NCBI GenBank assembly: GCA_018136815.1
Contig: CM030939.1
Location: forward strand, 62,001-126,000
Source of the DNA: Isochrysis galbana
Lineage: Eukaryota; Haptophyta; Isochrysidales; Isochrysidaceae
Direction of reading: 5' to 3'
Length of the DNA stretch: 64,000 nucleotides
Positions 11,101 through 22,935 of this stretch are shown here, piece by piece. Within the stretch, counting starts at the first letter, position 1. Each line of letters starts with the position of its first letter. A program made the translations under genes and the position numbers. The notes beneath the pieces were generated by a model. That model was given only the letters and a program-made list of their open reading frames with translations, searched no databases and had not been told where the DNA came from.

Positions 11101-14100
11101 GCGCCACTGCGTACGTTGGGCGAGGGCGGTGCCCCGCTACGCGACGAGTGGCGGTGGTATGCTCTCGCCGAGTACGTGCACGGTGATGCCATGGAGCATT
11201 TGATCCAGCCCCATCAGGCCGCCTCGCTCCAGGCACAACTGCATGCGCAGGCAGCTGATCATCTATCGACAGCAATGGAGTACGCCGCGCGCGGTGGCGA
11301 GCATGCGCTAGTCCTGACGGCGTCCTCGCGGCTGTGGCAACACTGCGAGGCTTTTCTCGATGCACCTCGGCGCACGGGCGGCGTCTCCGCTTCGCTGGTG
11401 CGCGCTGCTGTCATGCGAGCTTCGACCACACTCGAGAAGCTCGATGCGGCAGACCAGCCTGCCGTGGAGGCGCTGCGCGTGTGCCTGTACCGTTTGCAGC
11501 TTTATGTATTCGCTGAGGGCGGCGAGTGGGATGCCGGGCTAGTCCTTCTGCGACGCGCCATGTCGACGCTACCCAAGTCGTGCCACAAGCTACTCTGGGA
11601 GCAAAAGGTGCGCTTCATGTGCCTAGCCAGCTCCAACGAGCTGGCAGCCGAGATGCTCAAGCTCAAGGACTTTGATGAGGAGACACAGGCTGAGGTGTGG
11701 CGCGCCCTCGCTCAGAGCTCGAGCAAGCCGGGCGAACAGCTCAACGCGCTGCTCCGCGCGAGCGAGGTGCTCTCGGGAAAGCCGCGAGAGCGCGTGCCCA
11801 TGCTATTGGAGCTGGGCGAGTGGCTTTTCTGCAACGGCATGCCGCCGCGCGACGCCGAGGACCAGTTGCTTGCGGCGGCCGACTTGCTAACTGAGGTGGA
11901 GGACGAGGCGCTCGCCGGCGGTGAGGAAGATGAAGATGCCGCGGATGACGCCGCCTCGTCGGTCCTCTCGGCCACGTCGTCGGGGCGGCGCTCCGCGACC
12001 GGAGGTGCCGCCCCATCCGTTGCGAGCACTTCAGCCCTGGCGCCCCATAGAGGCGCGGCAATTAGTGGCGACGACGAATCGCTCACGGTGCGCCACCTGG
12101 AGCAGCTCTCGCGCATCTACATCATGCTCGCCCGTATGGCGCCCTCCGCCGCCGGGCGCACTGAAAAGCTGCTCGTGAGTTGCCACTACCTGCGCCGCAT
12201 CTGGGTTCAGTCCGCCGCGGCCGCTGCCGACCTCGAGGCTGCGGGCAAACTACCTGAGGGAATGCTGTTGCCGCCAGACGCCACCAGCCCACCTCAGTAC
12301 ATGATCCCCGTCGAGCCTGATGAGTGGGCCGGATGGACACCGACCAAACGGCTCATCGACGTGCTAGCGGCATGCGACACGGAAAGCGTGATCTGTGGGC
12401 GCTCGCTTCCCGAGCCGCACCTCTCAGCCTACTACCTCGAGTATGCATCCGACGCGCTCGCAGACGCAGGACTCACCCTACATGCCCTTCTGCCGCTTTC
12501 CTTGTTGAGGCTTGTTGGCGCCTCTGTCGTCCAAAGCGGTGCGCTCGAGCTGCTCGCCGCCCTCAAGCAAGCTCGTCTGCTGCGCTCGCTCGAACTCGTG
12601 GAGGAAGCCAACGCGCTACTCGCCGAGCTACCCTCGCTGTATCCTACAGCGCAGCAGCGGCGAGACAATGCTGCAAAGCTTGCCTTAGCCCGACAGTCGC
12701 CGCCGCCGCGCAAGTCGCGGACCCAGAACGCAGACGGCGCTAGGAAGCCGCAGCCGCGGAGAGCCCAGCGGCCTGACGCGGCTATATGGGTGTCAGTCGC
12801 CTCCGCGCTGATCGACGACGCCGAGTGGAGCGCTGCGGCTGAGTGGCTGGCCGAGGCGCGAGCCCTTCTGGAAGCTCTCGACGACGAAGCTGGTGTGGGT
12901 GCATGCCTCGTCCAGGAAGCCCGGCTGGCAGCCGCGCGTTTGGACAACGTGACCGCCTCAAAGCACCTCACGCGTGCGCTGGACACACCACTCGAAGTCA
13001 GCGACTGGGCTGCAGCTGTCGAGATGCTCGCCGACTGTCGGCGGGCGCAGGGCCAGCACGACGTGGCGCGCAACTTGCTGTCGCGCGGCGCGGCGGTGTG
13101 CGTTGAGGCGGCCGAGGCCTATCCGGCGTCGGCCTCGCAGGCGCTGGCGGCGCAGGCGGCGTTGCAGCTCGCACTCGGCCGCGCCATCCTCGCCGAGGCT
13201 TCCGTAATCGATGTGGCGTCCGCCTCGCATGCCGCCGCAACGGCGGAAGCGGGAGCGCTCTTCGAGCGCGCTGCTTACACACTGCAGTCCGTCGGCGCCG
13301 AGGCGGGCGCGGCAGCAGCGATGATTGCTCGCGCCGAGATGGCAGAGCAAGCAGCAAACACTGCTCTTGGCACTGAGGCCTTGTCGAGTGGCGAGGACCT
13401 CGCGTTTGAAGCGGAGGCCGCCCAGCTGCAGCACGTGACAGATATGCTTGCGGCGGCAACGGAGATCGCAGAAAAGGTGCTCGTGCAGGCGGCGCCGCGA
13501 GGCATGCCACCATTCATAAGCTTGCCTGCCGCGCGGCGGTTGGCAATGCTGAAGCGGAAAATGGCCGAGGTAGAACTGAACCACTCGTCGATGCAGGTGA
13601 CACGCGAGTATCCGCCCCGATCTGCAATTTTGATGCCAGGGAGCACGTGCGAGTTGGCTAGCGCCGGGGGCCGCCTGACCAACACCGTTTTCTGCACCTT
13701 GCGCGCTGCACATCTAGCATGATGATTCACACATGCACGCCACTCCTACATCTCCTCCTGCTCACCGCCCGTCCTTTAGGCGCGCATGCTAGCCGCCAAC
13801 CCTCCGGAGGCGACGTACTTCCCCACGATGCCAAACATGCCGGCCGAGGCGGCAGCCGCCGTAGCAACATTTGTCGCGCAGCCTTGTGATTCAGTCTTCT
13901 CTCCTACAATGCCACACACTGACGCCGCCCTGCTGCATGCGTCGGGTGCAGTGGCATTGGCCGGAGCTCCCTCATCGCATGAGGGCATTCGTGCGAGGTT
14001 GGTGAGAGGCGGTGCGCTTCTCGCCGTGGCTCGGGAGCGGGGCTGGGGAGAGGGCACCTGGAGTGGGGCAGTCCGGGTGGTGACGACGGCGCCCGTCGAG

Positions 14101-15996
14101 GCAGTTGACGAAACCTCCACAGGGGAAGCCGGGGCGTGCGAGGCCCAGGGGGGCTTATCGATGAGCGCAGTTGAGGAGACTGGCGCGTCCGAAGCGGCAG
14201 AAGGCGAGACGGAGCTCCGTCGCGTTCTCGAAGTGGCTATTGAGTTGTATGACGACGAGCCGGCGCATGCCGCCGCTCTCCAGCTCGCAGAGGCATCAGG
14301 CTTGTCGCGCGCAGCCGAATGCGCTCGTTGGCTCTCGGTCGCTCAAGCGTGTGCCGCCCGAGAGCACTGGCTCCGAGCGTGGCGCACCGCGTGTCCGACG
14401 GACTCGAGATTTGGGCTCTTGATCACACAACTTGACGCTCTCCGTCGCCAATGGCCCCAACCGGCCGCTAGCCCGCAGTGGCGCGCCGCCTGCACTGCGC
14501 TCTCGGACGAGAAGGCGGGCTGTGCCGCTTGGCAATCCCTCACCATCACTGACGATCCACTCAGCCAGCTTCTCCCGCTCGTGCTGCCTTCGACGCGTCT
14601 TCTGCTCATCACTCGCGGCGACGATGGCTCCACCTTGTACGCGGCAGCTGTTGTCGCCCCGAGCACAACGCAGGCGAGTGCACCACCGGCGGCTACTGCG
14701 CCAAAAAGCAAGGCCGTACCGCCTCCAGAGGAAAATGTGCCCACGCCGGAGCCCCTTATTCTGGTGTCGCGAACGACAATTGGCCAGGCTGCACTCGTGA
14801 GCACCCTCGCGGCTGTCGAGGACGCCCGTCGCCAACTATCGATGGCGGCACTCGAGCGTTCCAAGCAAGAGCTCCTTCCGCTAGCGAAGACGGATAGCGA
14901 ATTGCAGACCCCCGGCCATGGCGCAGCGCCGACGTCGACGAGCATCGCAGAGGCCGCCATGACGAACGCACTCGCGCAAGTTGACGAGCTCTTGTCGCCT
15001 CTCCTTGCGCCCCTAGAGCCCGCGTTCGCGGCGTCCACGCCACCCGCGCTGAGCGGGGAGGCGCCATGGGCAGTGGCTACGCCCGCTCCCACCTTTGTTG
15101 TCCTCGACGCGGACTTGGCGCCTCTCCCTCTCGAGGCGTTGCCGCTGCTGCGACAACCGCATCTCGGCAGCGTCAGCCGCGACCTCTCCCTCTGTCTGCT
15201 CGCGCGCCGACTCGCAGCGGGGGCACGCGAAGCCATGCGCGATGCGGTATGCTACGCCGTCGATGTGCGCAATGAGTTGTGCCTGCCCCCGCTGCGCATT
15301 GGCGGCAACCCAGTAGCCGTGGGTACCGCCTTTCGCGAGGAGATATTAGGCTCGAAGGGCGTTGGCAAGGACTGGTGCAGTGGCCTCATTGGGCTGGATG
15401 CGGTGCCCTCAATTAAGCAGCTGCAAAAGGCCCTTTCCTTGCACCAGGCCTTTGTCTTTGACGGACCCGGTGCGCTCTTCGCCTCACTGCCTGTGGAGCA
15501 CGTTGCTCTCCTCGACCTGCGACGCGTTGCAGGCTGTCTACTCTTTGACGCGCAGGAGAATGGGCCCAGCAGTCGGAGACTAGCAAGGCTAGCTAACACC
15601 ACTCCGCCCGAACGGTTACTGCTAGAGGAACCGCACGCGGTTGCTGCATTGCTCTCGCTCGGCGGTGTCGGCACGGTAATGCTGCACCGGTGGGGCGCCT
15701 CGCCAGCCGAACGGCATGCCGACGCATTGAGGATTCTCGCCGAGCTCGGCAGTGGTACCACCATTGGGGAGGTGGTTGGTAAGGGCTACGCGCGGCCGTT
15801 GCCGCCCCAATCATCAACTGAGGCGCCCGCACTTGCCACGGAAGACCTGCATGGTGCGGCGCCCGCCGAGGGACAGCCCGCGCAGGCGCCGGAGGAACCG
15901 GCCGATTTAGTGACTGCCGTGTCGCCATTGAAACCGCCAACAATGCCCACCACCTCCGCCATTGTGTACGGGCTGCCAACCTTCCGGCTCGTCTGA
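8185..15996 (+). CDS. CFAP46: CFAP46, flagellar central-apparatus protein
   Basis: A very large TPR-like alpha-helical protein of the C1d projection of the ciliary central pair, needed for normal beating. Three exons join cleanly: 8185-8436, 8680-13596 and 13780-15996. Introns are 243 and 183 nt, both phase 0, giving about 2461 aa (animal CFAP46 is about 2700). Family signs are the N-terminal HTFLVYNGSLLLWSIARG, an echo later in exon 2 (LVYNGCIYIWNYNQ), long repeated helical hairpins, and the conserved C-terminal block: VLDADLAPLPLEALPLLR, then LGSVSRDLSLCLLARRL, then PHAVAALLSLGGVGTVML. The ATG at 8185 opens the only frame that splices correctly to the 8680 exon. Exon 2 alone encodes 1639 residues. 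Upstream are an inverted E2F-like site and a recurrent motif. The assignment is firm at family level. Confidence 0.88.
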
Positions 15997-16611
15997 GTGT
16001 CACGGACATGCGGTCTGGTGCGCAGACACAATCGATGATGGACCGTGCCGTTTTGAAGATGTCTTGGATAAGGTTGAGGCCGATGGCCGCGGTTCCTGCA
16101 CCCGAACCTCATACCAGCATGTCCGGCATTGGGTGGCCATTTCGTATGGGGTGAGCCGCGCCATCTAGGATCAACCTAGATGTAGATGGCAAGTGGCGTT
16201 GGTGGCAAGTCTGAGGCCTTTGCATTAGCCGTCATAGTCTGTCGAGTGGGGAAGTACGAGGTACCGGAGACCGTCTGGCAGTCTGGCAGGGTTTGTGCCA
16301 ATCGGTGGCCCCAGAATACGGCCGGTCTGACGGTGTTCGAAAACGGGTTCAGTTACGAGCTCTTTCAATCGTAGCATTTTCTCTACCAGTTGCCACTTCC
16401 AACACATCGCCGAATCAGCACATCGCACTTCCATCCGATTTGCGAACCGCGACCGATCATGCCGACTCTGTAATCAAGCCGATGAATCATCCACAAATCT
16501 GAAAAACAATTGATTGAATTTCTAAGAAGAACAGAAAAGTATATTGCCCTCTCTCCTCTTTCGACTGAACGCGACCTATAAAGGGGCCTTCCGGCATGCC
16601 TAGCTACAGAA
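15997..16611. other. CFAP46 3' flank, no gene seen
   Basis: Only short unsupported open frames occur here. A small near-palindrome, CTAGGATCAACCTAG, lies at 16167-16181. The stretch ends at a minus-strand LINE-type tail. Confidence 0.4.
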
Positions 16612-16720
16612 GGTAAAAAAAAACATTTGAAGATTCTGGGTTGTAACACTAACACCTACTACTGACTGCAGGCATACTTTACCTCTCCACCGACACCGCC
16701 CTTTTTGCCCTCCTCTCCCT
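16612..16720 (-). repeat. LINE-type 3' tail, minus strand
   Basis: On the minus strand this reads CCCAGAATCTTCAAATG followed by a T-run, preceded by GTAGTAGGTGTTAG and GGCGGTGTCGG. The same order of blocks occurs on the plus strand at 19890-19966 and 46341-46436. It is best read as the 3' end of a truncated non-LTR retrotransposon. Confidence 0.5.
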
Positions 16721-17025
16721 CTCTTTTCTCTTCACCGTTACCGCTTCATTCCTTTGACGAATTGGAATGGCCCATAGGGCCTGAGGGCAATGAGGCAGGA
16801 GCGAGGCCGGTGGCAAGCGCGGCGAGGGAGACGACTTCGGAGGTGCTGACGGGCTGAAGCCCGTCAGTCAGCAGAGGAAGGCGGGCAGGCAGGCGTTGGG
16901 CGAGGGCGAGGACGGCGGCGAAAGCGACATCGAGCGAGCGGGGAGAGGCGAGGGTGAGTGAGAGGAGGGCTGTGTTGGCAGGACGTCGCCGCCTCTCCCG
17001 GCCTCCCTCGGCGACGGCTCAACGT

Positions 17026-18535
17026 TCAATGGGCTCGGCGGATGGGTGATTTCGGCGAGGTATCCGGGCGCGGCCTGTCCGATTGGCGTGACCATGCAGG
17101 TGGGACCTGTGTATTTGGTATCTGGGCTGAGCGGCTAGGGTAGCCTCGAGAGCGCTGGACCAAGAGAGGCGGAGGCTCGCATTGAGCCTGGATGCGTACG
17201 AGCGAACGTCGGCGGACGCCGCCTCGAGAGCAGTTGGCGAAACGGACTTCGGCCCAAAAACCAGAGGCTAAATCGAGAGTACATAAAAAGAGAGAACTGA
17301 GCGGCCCTTGGCCGGACGCTAGCCTATCAATAGCCTCTACAATGAGGGGTAGAGGGCTATCCTCGACGCGTAGCTTGGCGTTCGTGTCGCGGTAGTCCAC
17401 GCAGAATCGAACGGTCCGATTTGGAGGTCGGGTACGCCGACCGTGGAACCCTAGTAGCCGGAGAGGCGTGGCCCTTTTGGTCTAGGGCAGGAGGCTCGTC
17501 CATGGATGGTTCCCTCTGAGCCGGCCTAGCAGAGTCCGCAGCCGCCTCGGTCCGATCCATGGACGGACTTGAAGCGGGCTCTTGGCGGGCTTGGAGTAGC
17601 TGAGTCAGGGCTTTGAACCCTGCTTCAACTTGATCCCGGAGAAGCCCCTCCCTCGCCTCTGCCGCGGCAAGGGATGAATGTAGGCGCTCCACAGCCCCTT
17701 TTAGGGTGTTGGTCTCCGCCTGAAGTCTTGCCATTTCCGCATCCTGACGCGCCGCGGCCGTCTCGATCGGGGTGATCTCTTGATCAAGGACCCCTTTTGA
17801 TGACGGCGGGGCATAGTCCCGGTAAGCGGGGCTTCGGAAGCTGATCCCCTCCCCTTCACCGACCTCAGACTCATCATCTCGAAGGTGAGGAGGGGGGTCA
17901 AACTGAATCAGAGGGAGGGGACCCTCCTCCACCTCATTGGCCAACTCAGCGACGCTGAAGTTGGCCTCATGCGGGAGAGGGTCATGCTCCACCATGGCCC
18001 GCTGTGATTGCACCCGGTGGGTGCCGAAGGAAGCGGACAAATCCTCGCCATCCGCCACGAGCTGATCGGAGCCAGTCGTGGAGATAGCAGCCGGGGTGAT
18101 GGGTGCCATTGGTGTAGCCTCAGAAGCCGTGGGATCACTCGGACATCCCACGGGAGCAAAAGCTGCAGCGGGCAGAGAAGGTTCCCCGAGGGGTTCCTCC
18201 TCTGCGGCCGAGGACGCAAGCGCCGATTTCGTGCTTGTCGAGTCGAGCGGAGCCGGAGGGCTCTGAGCCACTCCGTCGCGAGCAGCACCGGCGGCTAGCG
18301 CGGCGCTTTGGCCCTCCTCCCCACCGGGAGTCGGATGAATGAAATTCTGGACTGGGTCGGGCAACCCCATTTGGGTGTCTGGACGGGGAACGAACGGCGA
18401 ACGAAGGGCTGTGGGGCGGCGAGGCGCTCCTAGCGGCCCTAGTGTGTTGGGTTTTGAGAGATTGTTAGACCTACAAAGAACTCTTCCCTCAGGGAGGGAG
18501 CCTAGGCTGCTTGAGTGCAGCGACGCAGCGAACAA
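17026..18535 (-). mobile_element. Ty3/gypsy-like retroelement relic (broken)
   Basis: A broken fossil on the minus strand. Its lower-coordinate part encodes a short piece of Ty3/gypsy reverse transcriptase, recognisable from RFCVDYRDTNAKL and LCTLDLASGFW. The upstream part (about 18535-17420) is an open Ala/Pro/Glu-rich stretch with a short coiled-coil-like segment, plausibly Gag-related. No integrase or RNase H block and no LTR pair could be recognised, so only part of the element remains and its outer limits are uncertain. It appears older than the copia element at 24166. Confidence 0.55.
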
Positions 18536-18539
18536 CGAC

Positions 18540-19570
18540 GGACAACGAGGCTGAGAACAACAGGATACACCGACTCACGAACACACCGGAATCATTCACC
18601 CAAACCAAGCAAATTATCAAGCAACCGCGACCCCAAATCACCGATAACTCAAACACGTCGCGAGAGACGGAGAGAGAGAGCGAGAGAGAGAGAGACTCCG
18701 CAGCGACGGCCGGAGCGTGTCTCCGTTGTAACTTCCCACGTAGCGGAGAGTCCGAAGGGGAGCGTCATGTCGCGCGACCACGGCGATCACTTTGGATACG
18801 GATCGCAACGAGATGTCTTCACGACAGAGGAAATCTTGCCGTTGAGCGTGAACCTTCTAGACGCTTCTAACGAACAACCCTGAGTAGCAACCAAGGGGAA
18901 GAAACACCAAAGGGGCCAAGGCTTGCATGTAACTTGCATCAAGGGGAAAGATTCCCTCACCTAGGAAGCGAACCTACACCGATCTCCAAGGGGAGATGGC
19001 AAATTAAACCTCAAATCTCGAGCGGCTAGAGCAACCGACTCGCTCGCCAAAAACCTTGACCGAGAAGAAAGAAGCAAGGACCTACAAGCCAAGGGTAGCG
19101 GACCTAGGGAATGTGAGAGGAAGTTTCCGAACGCCAACGCCAAACGCCGGAAGGCAACGAAACCCTAACCAAGCCAAGCGGAACCTACGAAGAACAGGCC
19201 TGGACGACAACGACAACGAAAGTGAAAGTGAGCAAGTCCCAAGCAAGAACCGGAACTCAACAAGAAACAACAAGCCTTGCAAGAAGCTAAACAAGCCTTC
19301 ACAAGGTAACCCGAGAGCCTGAGACAAGCGCGCAGCGAGTGACAGGCGACCTGGCTCCTTTGGGTCAAGATTACCCGAAAGGAGGAAACCTGGAATCTAG
19401 ACTTGACAAACAGGCTGGACGGAACGAAACGAGAACTCGAATTCTAGGTCGCTAGGGACGAACCCTACCAACCTAGATGTACCTGAGCTTCACCGTGTGG
19501 CCGCACGGCGAAGGACCTGGAAACAAGAGCCTGGAAATCGCATCATCTAAGATGAATGCGACACACACCT
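18540..19570. other. Purine-rich stretch without a recognised gene
   Basis: This stretch is unusually A/G-rich on the plus strand for the window (many AAG, GGAA and CCAAG words), with a short GAGAGA tract at 18670-18702. Open frames here look composition-driven. It may be the flank or an end region of the adjacent retroelement relic, but I could not find a repeated terminus. Confidence 0.35.
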
Positions 19571-19576
19571 TATTAA

Positions 19577-19601
19577 AAAACACCGTTTGACCGCCCTACC
19601 A
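19577..19601 (+). repeat. Left arm of inverted pair (GTTTGACCGCCCTA)
   Basis: The segment around CGTTTGACCGCCCTA is found inverted at 22774-22797 as TAGGGCGGTCAAACA, with a second tandem copy just after at about 22806-22820. The pair brackets about 3.2 kb holding the F-box-like gene and a long CT-rich tract. No target duplication was identified. Confidence 0.45.
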
Positions 19602-19611
19602 TATGGGTTTC

Positions 19612-19700
19612 GATAGAGTTTGCTGCGTGAAAGAAAGTAGTGGGTCCACGGCCGCGTCCGCGTGTGCGGTGAGCAATATTAAAAGGTTTACTACTATAAA
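19612..19700 (+). repeat. Retroelement 3' tail related to the 51032-51780 element
   Basis: GTTTGCTGCGTGA, GGGTCCACGGCCGCGT and GCGTGTGCGGTGAG, followed by ATATTAAAAGG, match the 3' end of the element at 51032-51780 and, inverted, the one starting at 57995. This is a short 5'-truncated copy on the plus strand. The following 200 bp hold no recognised feature. Confidence 0.6.
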
Positions 19701-19889
19701 ATTTAATTTTTAGCATCCATGCACAAAGAGCAGTAAACCCGCACAAGTCCCGGCAAACACAAGCACTAGCCACCCAGAAGGCCTGCCCGGACCCTACACT
19801 CTGAACTGGGCCCAAGGTACTGCACCTGGGCCGGACCCCGGAGACCGAACAAAAAGGAACGAAGGGGGGAAGGGAAGGAGGTGGGGGAG

Positions 19890-19966
19890 GGGAGATAAAG
19901 GGTGATGTCGGTAGGAAGGTAGTACAACCAAGACAGTAGTAGGTGTTAGCCCAGAATCTTCAGATG
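19890..19966 (+). repeat. LINE-type 3' tail, plus strand
   Basis: The blocks GGGTGATGTCGGTAGGAAGG, AGTAGTAGGTGTTAG and CCCAGAATCTTCAGATG occur in the same order as at 46341-46436, and inverted at 16612-16720. Confidence 0.5.
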
Positions 19967-19984
19967 ACTCCCCCCCTAAGTGTG

Positions 19985-20215
19985 AAGGTGTTTCGTCGAC
20001 TTCTTTCTTCTTTGCAAAAGCGGCATGCTTTTTCTCGGTCGGCGAAACGGATTTGATCGTGTCTATGTATGCGACGATGTGCGACGTGTTTGTGGTGGAG
20101 ATGCGTGTCTCTTGCAGTGACCATCCCGGCTATGCGCCTGTGGACGATTTAGTGCTGGCCCCGTCCATCCATTTGTCGCGCCGCGACCGATTAAAATTTT
20201 AATTTAAGATTTTAA
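19985..20215 (+). repeat. Possible retroelement fragment with A/T-rich tail
   Basis: The segment ends CGCGCCGCGACC followed by an A/T-rich run (ATTAAAATTTTAATTTAAG). This resembles the 3' end of the ORF-bearing element at 22936-23895 (CGCCGCGACCCATAAAAATT). The body shows no recognised coding content. Confidence 0.35.
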
Positions 20216-20521
20216 GATTTTTGTTGGAGACGTTTCACTGGCTAGCATGGGCACCACCGTCTCATGGCTCATGGAGCTGGCGCTCATCCACGCGCCCCCA
20301 CCATCCTTGCTCGCCCTCATGAGTGTAGGCAAGACCTCAGGACCGTAAGTCTCCACGAGTGAGAGCGAGGACGGGATCCCCTGGGTCATGTCGCACGGGT
20401 GTAGGAGGGCTTTGCCTGTCGTGGGTACGCATCAAGTGGCGCCGAGGACCAATCTGGCGAGCATCGGCGGCAGAACGAGGATCGCAGCGGCGCGGCAGGC
20501 GGTCGGGGCCGATGTGCGCTG

Positions 20522-21268
20522 CTACTTTCCCATCTGGTCGACAGCCTCCAGCCAGTTTACCTCGATCTCCTCGTCGTGCCATTCGCCGGCGAATCCGAGC
20601 GCCGCGGCGCCCATCTGCGTGCCGCACGGTGGTGGGATCGCGAGGTCGAGCCGTGCGGCACCGCCAAGCACGAGCACGCCGTCGGCGCAGAGTGCCCACT
20701 GCGTCGCGCCATCGGGAGGCTGAAGCCGCCGGCTGCTAGCCGCGCGCGCGGAGCCGACGCCGGTAACAGGTGTGCACGGCCGTCTGCGCACGCGCCAGGG
20801 CAGCTGGTATGGCACACTGAACGCGGTGTGCGAGAAGGAGGCGATGAGGCGGCCATACTCTGCTTCGCGGCCACCGCCCTCGGCGTGTCGCCACTCGAGG
20901 ATCGCTCCATACCACCGTGTCTCCTTGGTTGCCGAGGGCGAGGCGCGGTGAGCCAGCACACACCTGCGGTCCGCGCCGACATGAAGGTTCCAGCACCCCC
21001 GCCACGCGGCGGCCCCTCTCCTCGCGTGGGCGCAGAAGGACCACGCTGGCCCAGCGGCTTTGTCGGACCAGGGCCGCGCATCCTCTGTCTCCTGCGCACG
21101 CCGTCGGTCCGCGGCAAGCAGAGGAGCCGCGAGAGCAGCTGTACGAGAGCAGCAGGCTGCGAGAGCAGCAGTGTGGGAAGAGTGGGAGAGAAGAGAGAGA
21201 ATGAGGCGGAGGAGGTCGTCAGAGAGGAGGGAAAAGGGGGAGACGGCGGAGGAGGAGGGAGGAGGCAT
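20522..21268 (-). CDS. F-box-like protein
   Basis: The single-exon frame starts at ATG 21268 (MPPPSSSAVSPFSLLSDD) and ends at 20522, giving 248 aa. The N-terminal LLSDDLLRLILSLL and the following Ala/Cys-rich segment with repeated small residues (AALAACCSRTAAL) resemble an F-box helix bundle (L-P/S-x-D/E-L-L). After it come several Trp/Gly-rich stretches, such as WSFCAHARRGAAAWRG and YGAILEWRH, and a calm acidic C-terminus ending in EVNWLEAVDQMGK. This suggests a substrate adaptor of an SCF-type ubiquitin ligase, but the C-terminal family is not recognised. The open frame continues upstream into a low-complexity Arg/Glu repeat from the CT-rich tract; I reject that as coding. The gene lies between two inverted GTTTGACCGCCCT sites. 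Confidence 0.5.
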   Translation of the reverse strand: MPPPSSSAVSPFSLLSDDLLRLILSLLSHSSHTAALAACCSRTAALAAPLLAADRRRAQETEDARPWSDKAAGPAWSFCAHARRGAAAWRGCWNLHVGADRRCVLAHRASPSATKETRWYGAILEWRHAEGGGREAEYGRLIASFSHTAFSVPYQLPWRVRRRPCTPVTGVGSARAASSRRLQPPDGATQWALCADGVLVLGGAARLDLAIPPPCGTQMGAAALGFAGEWHDEEIEVNWLEAVDQMGK

Positions 21269-21389
21269 CAGTGCGCGCGGGCACGCGGGGGGCAGGGGCG
21301 AGGGGGGAGATGGGAAGAGAGGGCGAGAGGGGTGCGGGGGGGGCGAAAGGCGAGGCTGGGCCGACGCGGGGGGGGACGTCCCCCTCGTG

Positions 21390-22560
21390 CGTCTTCTGCT
21401 TCTCCTCTCCTCTCTCCTCTCTCTCTCTCTCTCTCTGTCTCCTCTCTCTCGACTGGACGTTTTGTCCTGTTCTCTCTCTCTCCTTTCGTTTCCTTCTACC
21501 GCTCTCTCTCTCCGTCGTCGCGCTCTGTAGAAGATGAAACCGCACCCGCACTTCTCAGCAGATCTCTCTCTCTCTCCTCTCTCTCTCCTCTCTCCCCTCT
21601 GTGGCCGTCTCTCGGCGCGAGGGACTCGTTTCTCTCTCTCTCTCTCTCTCCCTCCCCTCTCCCCCTCTGCTCTCTCTTCTTCTGTCGGCCGGCCGCTCAT
21701 TCATTGCATTCCCTCTCTCTCTTCTTCTATCTCCGTGGGCGGGCCTCCTCTCGCTCGCAGTGTCTCTAGTGCGATCGACTGATTGCGGAGAAGAGAGCGA
21801 GATGGACCGCAGATGAAGAGGGGCGGGGAGAGAGAGAGAGCGAGAGAGAGAGAGAGAGAGAGAGAGAGGGGAGTCTCTCGGGCCCTTCTATTCGCTACCC
21901 CCCCCCCTCTCTCCTCTCTCTCTCCTCTCTCTCTTGCCCCTCTACACAGCGAGAAGGAGAGCTCTCCTTCTCAAGAGGTTCGTCCGCGCTGTGTGCCCCG
22001 TGGTGGAACTCTCTCTCTCTCCCCCTTCCCCATTCTCTCTCTCTCCCGCTCCCCAATCTCTCTCTCCCTCCCCCCCTCCCCTTGTTCTCTCTCTCTCGTC
22101 GGAGGGAAGCATCTCAACTCTGTGGTCGGAGAGAGAAGAGAAGAGAACACGAGGGAGAGAGGCTCCCCCCCCCAAGGGCTGGCCGACGGGGGGAACGCGA
22201 GAAGAGAGATGAGAGAGAGAAGAGGCGGCGGGGTGCGGGTGGTGGAGCGCTCAGACTCTCCATTGGAGAGGCAACAAAACAGGCCTCGGGGCGGGGGGTT
22301 GAAAGATTTCTCTTCTCCCTCTCTCTCTCCTCTCCCTCTTACCTAAACATGACATAGAAAGACGTACCTTTCTGACTCGAGCCCCTCGAGAGCACGAGAG
22401 AGTGAGAGGGAGGCGAGAGAGAGAGCGCCCCCCCCCCCCGCCCCCCCGCCCCAACCTTCCCTCCCCTTCTCTCCCGCGAGCCCCCCCTCCCCCCCCCCCC
22501 CCCCCTTCCCCTTCTTCCCGAATCCAGCCCGTCGCCTTCCTCCCGTGTGAGAGAGAGAGA
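21390..22560. repeat. CT/GA-rich and poly-C low-complexity tract
   Basis: Long CTCTCT and GAGAGA microsatellites and C-runs (for example about 22430-22505) extend from the F-box-like gene's 5' side. Open frames on both strands here are repetitive Ser/Leu, Arg/Glu or Pro runs and are not supported as genes. Confidence 0.85.
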
Positions 22561-22773
22561 CCGGCCACGGAAGCCCAGGACACGACCTGTGAATGGAGGA
22601 ACACTCGCAAGACTTCGCGCCACCGGCCACTCCTCGCGACTCGCGACCGTCCGCGGCGCGGGGTGCTGTCTCTGTGGCGCGTGGGAGGGAGCGAGATGAT
22701 GGAGGGCTCTCTGCGTGGCTCGATCCGAGAGAACGAGAAGAACGACCAGCAAAGGTGAAAGGGGAATCTGATA

Positions 22774-22832
22774 TTAGGGCGGTCAAACACTATTTTAACT
22801 TCTATAGGGCGGTCAAACATGCCTTTTAACTT
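22774..22832 (-). repeat. Right arm of inverted pair, tandemly doubled
   Basis: TAGGGCGGTCAAACA occurs twice about 28 bp apart, each followed by a TTTTAACTTCTA-type sequence. Both copies are the inverse of the segment at 19577-19601. Confidence 0.5.
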
Positions 22833-22935
22833 CTAAGGGTGAAAATTCACTTAGTCAAGATTGAGGTTTTTCTCACACGATTCTCAGGGTATTAATCATA
22901 CTGGAAATGAGGATATTAGACAGAATCTTATAAGA

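Noticed and set aside
12958-13713. Long antisense frames within CFAP46
   Set aside because: Shadows caused by high GC at third codon positions. The plus-strand family motifs are unambiguous.
21268-21700. N-terminal extension of the F-box-like frame (Arg/Glu repeats)
   Set aside because: Encoded entirely by a CT microsatellite; the internal ATG at 21268 gives a natural protein start.
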